A stretch of DNA of 5,714 nucleotides from DATBAT01 sp036271375 (GTDB lineage: Bacteria > Acidobacteriota > Terriglobia > Terriglobales > Acidobacteriaceae), in assembly GCA_036271375.1 (NCBI GenBank), contig DATBAT010000024.1, forward strand, positions 1 through 5,714, given 5' to 3'. The notes beneath the pieces were generated by a model, which worked only from the letters and a program-made list of their open reading frames with translations, searched no databases and was not told where the DNA came from. Shown piece by piece: positions 1 to 5,714 of this stretch. The position numbers were made by a program, and so were the translations under genes. How positions within the stretch are numbered: the stretch's first letter is position 1; every line of letters begins with the position of its first letter.

Positions 1-635
1 ATCTGAAAGGAAGTTACAAATTCGGAATCGACATCCTTGGGCGATCCGTCGGGCCTCGCCTTGCCCTTGGCCGTAATGATGATGGGCCCGATGAGACCGG
101 CGTTGATTTCCATAGCCGTATCGACGTGCGAGTGGTACCACCACACGATGGAGCTGGGTTGACTCGGCCCCGGACCGCTCGCGGGTGTGGCAAACCAGTG
201 GTACGTGTATTTTCGTCCCGGGGCGACCCGGTCTCCGGCGCCAGAAGGGATGTAGAACGAGCCTTCGTTGTTCTTGTCGTAGCGCACTCCATGCGGATGG
301 ATGCTGTGGGGAAAGCGGGTGCGATTCAGGAATTCGACTACGATCTCATCCCCAACTTCGGCGCGAATCACCGGACCAAGAATCCCCAGCCAGTCGGGTT
401 GTGGTTTCTTAACGCTAAACGTGCTGTCGGAGTACTCGACATAGCGCATCTTCTCCCATTGCAGGTTGAGCCTGATTTGCTGCGGCAAGGGAATGGCCGT
501 GAGCAGGTTAATGCCGCTAGGAGCAAAGTTCCAATTCACATCTTCGGCGGCGATGTAGTAATGCCGGGTCGCGGCCACGCAGGCGGAAACGGAAAACAGA
601 AGAAGACAGAAAATAACAGTACGCAAAATCCTCAC
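1..635 (-). CDS. Ceruloplasmin-type multicopper oxidase, N-terminal part (cut by the left window edge)
   Basis: This open frame runs off the left edge, so only the first 211 residues are visible. With a GTG start at 635 the protein begins MRILRTVIFCLLLF, a short basic region and hydrophobic core of a signal peptide. It could be cut by signal peptidase I after CVAA (residue 22) or be lipidated at Cys19 (VSAC lipobox). A cupredoxin domain follows. HYYIAAEDVNWNFAPSG (about 25-41) and WLGILGPVIRAEVGDE (about 82-97) closely resemble domain 1 of ceruloplasmin, hephaestin and factor V/VIII. The motifs HPHG (His113, His115) and WYHSH (His168, His170) are four of the eight histidines that hold the type 2/type 3 copper cluster in multicopper oxidases. 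NAGLIGPIII follows, as in ceruloplasmin. The type 1 copper ligands would lie outside the window. The protein is expected to be an exported oxidase that reduces O2 to water; the substrate (Fe, Cu, Mn or phenolics) cannot be told. No in-frame ATG exists between the upstream stop (717-719) and the GTG, so the start is the least certain point. Confidence 0.9.
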   Translation of the reverse strand, partial: MRILRTVIFCLLLFSVSACVAATRHYYIAAEDVNWNFAPSGINLLTAIPLPQQIRLNLQWEKMRYVEYSDSTFSVKKPQPDWLGILGPVIRAEVGDEIVVEFLNRTRFPHSIHPHGVRYDKNNEGSFYIPSGAGDRVAPGRKYTYHWFATPASGPGPSQPSSIVWWYHSHVDTAMEINAGLIGPIIITAKGKARPDGSPKDVDSEFVTSFQ

Positions 636-737
636 TGCCGCATTATCGCATTGAGGGTATTGATTCGGGAATGACAACCCGGAACTCAAATGCCCGGGTG
701 TTCCTCGTAAAAGTCTCTAAGTTAACTATTTCTTTCC
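636..737 (-). other. Gap between phosphoesterase and multicopper oxidase genes
   Basis: This 102-base spacer contains no gene. Read on the minus strand it holds an imperfect hairpin at 674-701 (ACACCCGG pairing with CCGGGTTGT around one bulged T, with an 11-base loop). No T-run follows the hairpin, so it does not look like an intrinsic terminator, and read-through from the phosphoesterase gene into the oxidase gene is possible. Close to the oxidase start there is a -10-like GATAAT (642-647), six bases before the GTG. A -35-like TTGTCA (672-677) lies 24 bases further upstream, too far for a standard sigma-70 spacing. No Shine-Dalgarno sequence is apparent before the GTG. Promoter assignment is therefore weak. 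Confidence 0.35.
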
Positions 738-2894
738 TTACGGCGTTGGTGCAGCCACGCTGCATATCCCGGTCGTGTTTTGCGTCGGCGGCGTCGGCGG
801 CGTCGCCCAGGGCACGTTCACGAAATCGAAGAATTCATCCATTGTGGCCAGCGGAGTGGTCGTGGTCCAGTAAGCGTCCCGAACGGTGAGCGCGGGCACT
901 CCAAACCGCTCTTCCACTAGATTGAGCCACGCCGTCGTATCACGCACTGTGTGCGAAACGTAATTCTTCTTTGCAAATGGTGAAATCACAATCAACGGTA
1001 TCCGGAACCCGGTAATCGCGAAGCTGCAGATTCCCGTGCTTTGATCGGCGCCGTCGCACTTATCGCTGGCTTCGAGATCTTTCGGATAGGTGAAAGAGTC
1101 GGGAGCGGGCACAGGCTGTGCCGGAACGTGATCGTAAAAGCCTCCGCTTTCGTCGTAGGTGAAAATCAAAGCCGAGTCCTTCCAGGTTGGGCTGGCCATA
1201 AAAGCGTTGATCAGGCTCGCGGCATACTTCGCACCCTGTTGAATATTTTCGGGATAAGCATCCCTATCCGAAGGATGTTCGTCGAGGCCGGAATTCGAGG
1301 GAGGATCGATCATCACCACTTGCGGGAACGTGGCTTCGTTTTGCAGGTCGCTGACGAATTGGGTTGCCGGAACGAAATTCCGATATAACGCCGGGTCGTT
1401 CTGGATCTGGGCCGCGTAAGTAAACTCGTTGACATAGGAAGCCGCGGCAAGACACTTGTTCTGCTCGTCTCCAGTGGCCGAGGCGCAACTCATGCCAGTG
1501 GTCGGGTCGCTCGAGTTTGGATCTACGTACACTCGCCAGGTGATGCCCGCGGCCTGCAGTTCCTTGAAAATCGGGGTCGCGGAAAAAGGCGCATTGTCAT
1601 TGGCATTGCTGCCGGGAGGATAGGCGTAACCCTGCGAGGTCGCGCCGATAATGTAGGCACGGTTCAACTGGGTACGGCTCATCACCGGCGCAAACCAGCG
1701 GTCCGAGGTGGCAAACTTGCTCGCCATGAAGTAGTAGTAGTTCAAATCGGCATCGGTAAAGTAGCCCATGCCACGCAAACCGTCGGTGTCGTTCACATAG
1801 GAGTCATCGTTGTAACTCCAGGGATACTGCCGGGCATCGTCGGCCGCGGCCTTCACGAACCCGTTCATCTGCGGCGTCGCGGCAGTGGGCCACACGAAGT
1901 TCACGTTCCAATCGTCTCGCGATTCATTCCAGAAGGGACTTATTTCTTCTGTGCAAACAGAGTTCATGTGAAAGGAGGTAATCGAGGGACTATTGCTGTC
2001 GATAATGCAGAACGTATTTTGTGCGGGAACGCCGCTATTGGGGTCGCCCGGAATAAACGGGTGTGCCGGATCGCAACCGGACAGCGAGGGCGCCGGACCT
2101 TGCAGCGGGGCTGCGCCGCTGCTGGGGTTGAACTGCGGCAGTCCGTCGAACGATTGATCGGGAATACCGTTGTTCGCCCAGTATTGCCGCAGGTATCCGA
2201 AGTAGTGATCTAAGGAGCGATTCTCTTGCGCGAAAAAGATAATGTGGTTCAGGCTTTTCAAACTGCCGATGCGGGCAAACGATGCGCCCACGGAATTCGC
2301 CGATGCACTTAAGGTCACGCTGCATGCGCCCGCGCCTGAGCATGCGCCCGACCATCCCGAAAACTGGCTGGATTGATTTACCGTCTCGGTGAGAGCGACG
2401 GAAGCACCCGGCGCGAACGTGGCAGAACATCCAGTGGTCGATCCGCTGGTGCAATTGATGCCTGCCGGGCTGCTGGTTACGGTGCCGGCTCCGGTTCCTG
2501 TCGTCGATACCGTAAGGGAGTCACCGCTACTGAAGGTTGCCGCGACAGTCACCGCCGCGCTAACAGTAAGGGCGCACGCCGTGGTGCCGGTGCATGCGCC
2601 ACTCCACCCCGTGAAGTAATAGTTGTTGCCTGCCGTCGCCGTCAGCGTGACCTGCGTTCCTTGTGTGAAGGTCGCGCTACATGTTCCCGGACAATTGATT
2701 CCCGCCGGAGAACTGGTAATGGTTCCTTGCCCTGCAGCGGGCGCGGTGACGGTGATTTGAAATGACTGGGTTGGATTGGAAGGACCGGAAGGACCCGATG
2801 GACCGGAGCTTCCTCCGCAACCTCCCAGAGGGAAGATCGACAACGCAGCGATCAGCAAGAAACAAATCCCACGGCACGACAAGAAGGGCACCAT
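738..2894 (-). CDS. Secreted lipoprotein phosphoesterase (phospholipase C / AcpA-like family) with two InlB-type repeats
   Basis: This is a complete 718-residue protein. Residues 1-26 form a lipoprotein signal peptide ending in the lipobox LGGC (Cys26), so it is probably lipid-anchored. A Gly-Pro-Ser linker (31-39) leads to two tandem divergent InlB B-repeat-like domains (about 45-121 and 127-206), each with SSPAGINC, CSATF and GWSGAC and two cysteine pairs. The catalytic domain (about 211-692) matches the phosphoesterase family that includes bacterial phospholipases C and Francisella AcpA-type acid phosphatases. Seen motifs are FAQENRSLDHYFG (Glu224, Asn225), SRTQLNR (Thr408, the likely nucleophile position), MIDPPSNSGLDEHPSD (His540), TYDESGGFYDHVP (Asp581, Glu582, His589) and FRIPLIVISPFAK. 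These are the expected metal-binding and catalytic positions, so it should be active in hydrolysing phosphomono- or phosphodiesters outside the cytoplasm; the substrate is unknown. A Pro/Thr-rich tail (697-718) ends the protein. The ATG at 2894 gives a well-formed signal peptide, but no clear Shine-Dalgarno precedes it. It lies downstream of the receptor gene's terminator and upstream of the oxidase gene. Confidence 0.93.
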   Translation of the reverse strand: MVPFLSCRGICFLLIAALSIFPLGGCGGSSGPSGPSGPSNPTQSFQITVTAPAAGQGTITSSPAGINCPGTCSATFTQGTQVTLTATAGNNYYFTGWSGACTGTTACALTVSAAVTVAATFSSGDSLTVSTTGTGAGTVTSSPAGINCTSGSTTGCSATFAPGASVALTETVNQSSQFSGWSGACSGAGACSVTLSASANSVGASFARIGSLKSLNHIIFFAQENRSLDHYFGYLRQYWANNGIPDQSFDGLPQFNPSSGAAPLQGPAPSLSGCDPAHPFIPGDPNSGVPAQNTFCIIDSNSPSITSFHMNSVCTEEISPFWNESRDDWNVNFVWPTAATPQMNGFVKAAADDARQYPWSYNDDSYVNDTDGLRGMGYFTDADLNYYYFMASKFATSDRWFAPVMSRTQLNRAYIIGATSQGYAYPPGSNANDNAPFSATPIFKELQAAGITWRVYVDPNSSDPTTGMSCASATGDEQNKCLAAASYVNEFTYAAQIQNDPALYRNFVPATQFVSDLQNEATFPQVVMIDPPSNSGLDEHPSDRDAYPENIQQGAKYAASLINAFMASPTWKDSALIFTYDESGGFYDHVPAQPVPAPDSFTYPKDLEASDKCDGADQSTGICSFAITGFRIPLIVISPFAKKNYVSHTVRDTTAWLNLVEERFGVPALTVRDAYWTTTTPLATMDEFFDFVNVPWATPPTPPTQNTTGICSVAAPTP
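2277..2762 (-). repeat. Tandem duplicated InlB-type B-repeat segment inside the phosphoesterase gene
   Basis: Two consecutive copies of a domain of about 78 residues are encoded at 2762-2532 and 2516-2277. Both contain the same skeleton: G-T-(I/V)-T-S-S-P-A-G-I-N-C, then C-S-A-T-F, then F-(T/S)-G-W-S-G-A-C and a closing A-C. The second copy carries a small insertion (TSGSTTG) between its first two cysteines. The DNA of the two copies has diverged clearly, so this is an old domain duplication rather than a recent repeat. In known surface proteins such beta-rich modules act as spacers or adhesion modules; here they would hold the catalytic domain away from the lipid anchor. Confidence 0.75.
2778..2804 (-). 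repeat. Three 9-base units encoding (Gly-Pro-Ser)3 next to the lipobox
   Basis: On the plus strand the units are ggaaggacc, ggaaggacc and cgatggacc; two are identical and the third differs at three bases. They encode Gly-Pro-Ser three times (residues 31-39), right after the lipidated Cys26 and a GGSS stretch. This is a flexible tether between lipid anchor and the first repeat domain. Short in-frame tandem units can change number by slippage without breaking the frame. Confidence 0.7.
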
Positions 2895-3113
2895 CCGATA
2901 AGAATGACCGGACCAAAACGGCCGAAGCCGGTGTAATCCCGCACGGAGGGTGGAACGATTCCACGAGCGCGGAGACGACTGTGCTCCGTAACAGTCCAGC
3001 TCTGGTTCGTGAGATGCGAGTTGCGGGAAGGAGGGTTGTGCTCTGGTTTGTTTCGGTTCCGGTCATCGGCCCGTATATCTGAGGTGCCCTTAAATCCCGC
3101 GCGGCGCCCCCAG
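2895..3113 (-). other. Upstream region of the phosphoesterase gene, no gene seen
   Basis: Together with the adjoining terminator and receptor 3' end, this makes a 308-base gene-free interval. Small open frames cross it on both strands, but none shows a recognisable domain, a good start signal or a conserved look. On the minus strand a four-base-pair hairpin with a UUCG tetraloop (2919-2930) is followed directly by TTTT (2918-2915), 21 bases before the phosphoesterase ATG; the stem is too short to call a terminator. The 20 bases before the ATG contain no AGGAGG-like site. I could not find a convincing -35/-10 pair, although the promoter of the phosphoesterase gene should lie here because the receptor transcript probably ends at the terminator to the right. 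Confidence 0.5.
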
Positions 3114-3151
3114 AAAAAAACAAAGCTCCCGTCGGAAAACGAGAGCTTTGT
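3114..3151 (-). terminator. Intrinsic terminator of the TonB-dependent receptor gene
   Basis: A perfect nine-base-pair stem is formed by ACAAAGCTC (3120-3128) and GAGCTTTGT (3143-3151), and CGT/ACG can add inner pairs after a C-A mismatch. On the minus strand the stem is followed by a run of T (3119-3114, seven A on the plus strand counting the base in the stem). It lies 51 bases after the receptor stop codon. On the plus strand the stem is followed by a T-rich stretch (catttctttt), so it may work in both directions, though no plus-strand gene was recognised. Confidence 0.85.
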
Positions 3152-3202
3152 CATTTCTTTTGCGGCAATCGCCTGGCATTCCTGCGCGGGCGACTCACCG
3201 AT

Positions 3203-5714
3203 TTAGAACTCGAAGCGTAAACCGACTTGACCTTCGCGCCCGGGCAGGTACTGCAGTGTGGATCCCAGACTGGGAGTTCCGCCCTCTAGCCCTTGCACCG
3301 CGGCCGCATTGGCTCGGTTGAAGAGGTTGAACATCTCGAACATGGCATGCGCCTTCACTCGCTCACCGAGGTTGAAAACTTTCGCTACGCGAATATCCAT
3401 GTTGACGAACGCAGGGGCGGTTTGGGAGTTCTTGCAATACAACGGGCCGGTTCCGTCCCAGCAAAGCCCGGTGCCGTTGTAGAGGCCGTCTCCATCGAAA
3501 TCGGACCCGCCGTCCGCCGGAGACACGGTGTAATGGAACCCGCTCTGCGCGCGGAAGATCGGTGAAACCTCAAAGTGCTTCGGCAACTGCACGATGGCGT
3601 GGATCAGGAAGGTATGGTTGAGCGAGAGGTCCGACGGCCCGTGATCTACGCTGGCGCCGTTGTAATACGTTCCTGCCTTGGGAACAGGATTACCGATGGA
3701 GTTAATAAACGCGCCATTCTTGTTGGTCTGCCCGTTAGAGTCGGTCACCAGAGGAACGGTCCCGACGTAGCTGTCCGAAAGGCCGTATATCGGCAGGAAG
3801 TTGACGCCCTCGCCGGTTTGGACTTCGCTAGATAGCGTGGAGTTGAGCACGTCATCGACCGCGTTGGCGTAGGTGTAACTTGCCTGCAGGCTGACCCGAT
3901 GAGACATTTGCTTCTGAAAACCGATGGTGAAGCCATTGTAGGTGCCTGAGCCCCACGGCCCGTAGTTTTCGTTTCGGGTTGTGCCGGTTCCGGGCATCAA
4001 TTCGTTGGCGCAACAAGGCATCCGCGCCTCGAACGCAAGATTTGTCGAGCGGATTGTGGTGATGTCATCAATCGACTTGTGATAGTAGTCGGCGGTAATC
4101 ACCATGTCTGAGGTGATCGCGCGCTGCACGCCCACGTGATAGTTGTAAGTGCGAGGGACCTTGAAGTTAGGATCGACACTTACCGGCACCTGGCCGGCGG
4201 TACCGTTAATGCCAGGGATGGTTGTGAGATTACCGAACGGGTCCCAAGACCAGTAGTTGGCAGGCGTGCTGAGATTCGGGTCGCTCCCGGCCAGGTTACC
4301 GACCGCCGCATCGGCAGCGGCAAGGAACTGGTCCGCCGAAAGCCCGGACAACTGCTGGATGTTCGATTCGTTCACAAGAGCGTTGGCCGGAATGGGCGCG
4401 TGACCCGAGGCGACGACGTTGTTCAGGTAATCGATTCCATAAAGGGTGGTGCCAAGACCGTTCGGACAACTGGCGCCCGCAGCGTTGACTTGCGCTTGCG
4501 TCATGCTGTTCGCTACGCAAACTGTGGGACGACCCAGTCCTTGAAACAGGCTGGTCAGTGTAGTGGGATTTCCGTAGAACAGGCGAGGGAAGGAAAGCAA
4601 GCGCTCTCTCTGAATGTCCGCGCCTCCAAATCCCGGGATGTCACGCGCTACGCCTTCGCGGAACTGATCGAAGAAAATGCCAAAGCTGGCATTTACGACC
4701 GTTTTCGAATCGGGCGACCACGCCGCTCCCACGCGCGGACCGAAATCGGTCTTGTTGGGGAAGCTCGAATCATAGTCCCAACGCACCCCGGCATTTATCG
4801 TCAGGTTGTGACGGAGCTTCCAGTCATCCTGAAAAAATGCTCCGTTGTAGTTGTTATGGATGTCAACCAGGTTGGCCGTCGGCGTGGTTCCGCCTTGGAG
4901 CGTAATCAGGTTCAGCCCGGAATTGATCGGGCCATAGCTGTTGAAATCGTCCACCGTGGAAAACAACTGCGTGAAGAAATTATTCGGCTCGGCGCCGTTC
5001 ACGGCGGTGTGTTCGTAGTCCCATCCGAACTTGATGGTATGGTGGCCGAGCTGCTTGCTCAGGTTCGTGCCAGCCGAATGGTATTGCTGGTGGAAGGTAA
5101 ACGAGTTGTAACCGGGACCGAATGACGTCTGTCCCAAATCGCCAAACTCATCGCCGCTGTTGTATCCGGAGAAAAGATTGAAGAGTGTGTTTGGCGTTCC
5201 CGCATCCGGATGCGAAGGGCTCTGCCGTGTCGGATTGCCGCGAAACTGGTAGTAAGAATTCATGATCCAGGAATTCGAGCTGTCGCCGAACGTCCATAGG
5301 TCCGCGAACCCGAGCATCAGCGTGCGGCCATCAAGGTTGTAGCGTGTATCGGGAAGGTTAAGCGACGCCGTGAGCGGCAGGTAGTCCGTAATGTGGTTGT
5401 TGGTGTAGTTGAACTGCTCGCTGAAGCGGTGCCTGCCGACAACCTCTTCCACCTTGGAGCGCGCGCGTGTGTCGTAGGTCAGCGAGTGCTTGTTGAAGGG
5501 AGTTTCGAATGCGATCAGGCTGGAAGGCAAATCAGGGTTGAACTGGAAGTTCAGGTCCCGGCTTTCGAGCAGCCTCTCGACCGACCCGAAAAAGAACACC
5601 TTGTCCTTTACGATCGGCCCCCCTAAGTAAACAGTCGGGTCCCAGCGCGAAAGAAAGGGCGCTCCGGTGGTTGCTCCGGGAACGTCGTTCGAATCGAGCA
5701 CGCTGGTGCGGTAA
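3203..5714 (-). CDS. Oar-like TonB-dependent outer-membrane receptor, C-terminal part (cut by the right window edge)
   Basis: The frame stays open to the right edge, so the 836 visible residues are the C-terminal part; the GTG at 5701 is an internal Val codon, not a start. Family members of this kind are usually about 1000-1200 residues with a signal peptide, a carboxypeptidase-regulatory-like domain and a plug domain, all of which would lie outside the window. The visible part opens at the end of the plug/first barrel region with GGPIVKDKVFFFGSVE. It continues as a beta barrel with typical signatures: FFQDDWKLRHNLTINAGVRW, FGPRVGAAWSP, VVNASFGIFFDQF, YNYHVGVQRAITSDMVITADYYH (split across strands), SLQASYTYANAVDD and a final GLRFEF ending in aromatic Phe, the usual outer-membrane protein C-terminus. 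Such receptors use TonB-ExbBD energy to import large ligands or, for Oar, to move proteins; the ligand is unknown. Noteworthy are a SDFDGDG loop (about 3486-3506) resembling a calcium-binding loop, and extracellular-loop-like cysteine pairs including an adjacent CC (4010-4015). A strong terminator follows the stop. Confidence 0.93.
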   Translation of the reverse strand, partial: YRTSVLDSNDVPGATTGAPFLSRWDPTVYLGGPIVKDKVFFFGSVERLLESRDLNFQFNPDLPSSLIAFETPFNKHSLTYDTRARSKVEEVVGRHRFSEQFNYTNNHITDYLPLTASLNLPDTRYNLDGRTLMLGFADLWTFGDSSNSWIMNSYYQFRGNPTRQSPSHPDAGTPNTLFNLFSGYNSGDEFGDLGQTSFGPGYNSFTFHQQYHSAGTNLSKQLGHHTIKFGWDYEHTAVNGAEPNNFFTQLFSTVDDFNSYGPINSGLNLITLQGGTTPTANLVDIHNNYNGAFFQDDWKLRHNLTINAGVRWDYDSSFPNKTDFGPRVGAAWSPDSKTVVNASFGIFFDQFREGVARDIPGFGGADIQRERLLSFPRLFYGNPTTLTSLFQGLGRPTVCVANSMTQAQVNAAGASCPNGLGTTLYGIDYLNNVVASGHAPIPANALVNESNIQQLSGLSADQFLAAADAAVGNLAGSDPNLSTPANYWSWDPFGNLTTIPGINGTAGQVPVSVDPNFKVPRTYNYHVGVQRAITSDMVITADYYHKSIDDITTIRSTNLAFEARMPCCANELMPGTGTTRNENYGPWGSGTYNGFTIGFQKQMSHRVSLQASYTYANAVDDVLNSTLSSEVQTGEGVNFLPIYGLSDSYVGTVPLVTDSNGQTNKNGAFINSIGNPVPKAGTYYNGASVDHGPSDLSLNHTFLIHAIVQLPKHFEVSPIFRAQSGFHYTVSPADGGSDFDGDGLYNGTGLCWDGTGPLYCKNSQTAPAFVNMDIRVAKVFNLGERVKAHAMFEMFNLFNRANAAAVQGLEGGTPSLGSTLQYLPGREGQVGLRFEF

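Noticed and set aside
14..292. A 92-codon minus-strand open frame
   Set aside because: It is an out-of-frame reading within the multicopper oxidase gene, with a low-complexity Arg/Thr/Pro-rich translation.
126..674. A 182-codon open frame on the plus strand at the left end
   Set aside because: It is the codon-register antisense of the multicopper oxidase gene, whose copper-ligand motifs and signal peptide are clear on the minus strand.
674..701. Hairpin between the phosphoesterase and oxidase genes as a terminator
   Set aside because: The stem has a bulged base, a loop of about 11 bases and no T-run on either strand, so it is not called an intrinsic terminator.
2677..3154. Open frames of 100-148 codons crossing the gap between the receptor and phosphoesterase genes
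   Set aside because: They overlap the phosphoesterase signal peptide region in other frames, cross the intrinsic terminator, and show no domain or ribosome site. No gene is supported there.
4136..5125. A 329-codon open frame on the plus strand opposite the receptor gene
   Set aside because: It lies in exact codon-on-codon register with the receptor frame, where antisense stops arise only from the rare sense codons TTA, CTA and TCA. Its translation is rich in Arg/Val/Gly with no recognisable domain, and the receptor reading is unmistakable.
5699..5701. GTG at 5701 as the start of the receptor
   Set aside because: The frame is open through the right edge (Tyr-Arg-Thr-Ser precede it), there is no signal peptide, and the sequence begins in the middle of the family's plug/barrel region.

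Overview
The window most likely comes from a moderately GC-rich Gram-negative bacterium, probably Acidobacteriota (Terriglobia-like). This is inferred from three things: an Oar-type TonB-dependent receptor with the wording typical of that phylum's expanded families, a secreted lipoprotein phosphoesterase carrying InlB-like repeats, and the overall codon style. No RNA gene, CRISPR array or insertion sequence was seen.

Layout: all three recognisable genes lie on the minus strand, so transcription runs from right to left. (1) 5714-3203 is the C-terminal 836 residues of an Oar-like TonB-dependent outer-membrane receptor; its N-terminus lies beyond the right edge. A good intrinsic terminator (3114-3151) follows its stop. 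(2) After a 308-base gap, 2894-738 encodes a complete 718-residue lipoprotein. It has a lipobox signal peptide, a Gly-Pro-Ser linker, two divergent InlB-type B-repeats and a phosphoesterase (phospholipase C / AcpA-like acid phosphatase superfamily) catalytic domain. (3) After a further 102 bases, 635-1 is the N-terminal 211 residues of a ceruloplasmin-type multicopper oxidase that runs off the left edge. It has a signal peptide and four trinuclear-centre histidine ligands in view.

How they could work together: all three products are exported (outer membrane, lipid-anchored, and periplasmic or lipid-anchored). The phosphoesterase could release phosphate or head groups from organic phosphoesters, the receptor could import a large ligand, and the oxidase could oxidise a metal or phenolic substrate. 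The terminator argues that the receptor is its own transcription unit. The phosphoesterase and oxidase might be cotranscribed, since only a weak hairpin without a U-tract separates them. A functional link among the three is conjecture. I see no clear evidence of a wholly new system; the most useful points are the edge-truncated oxidase, the unusual domain build of the phosphoesterase, and the absence of Shine-Dalgarno sequences before both the phosphoesterase and oxidase starts.
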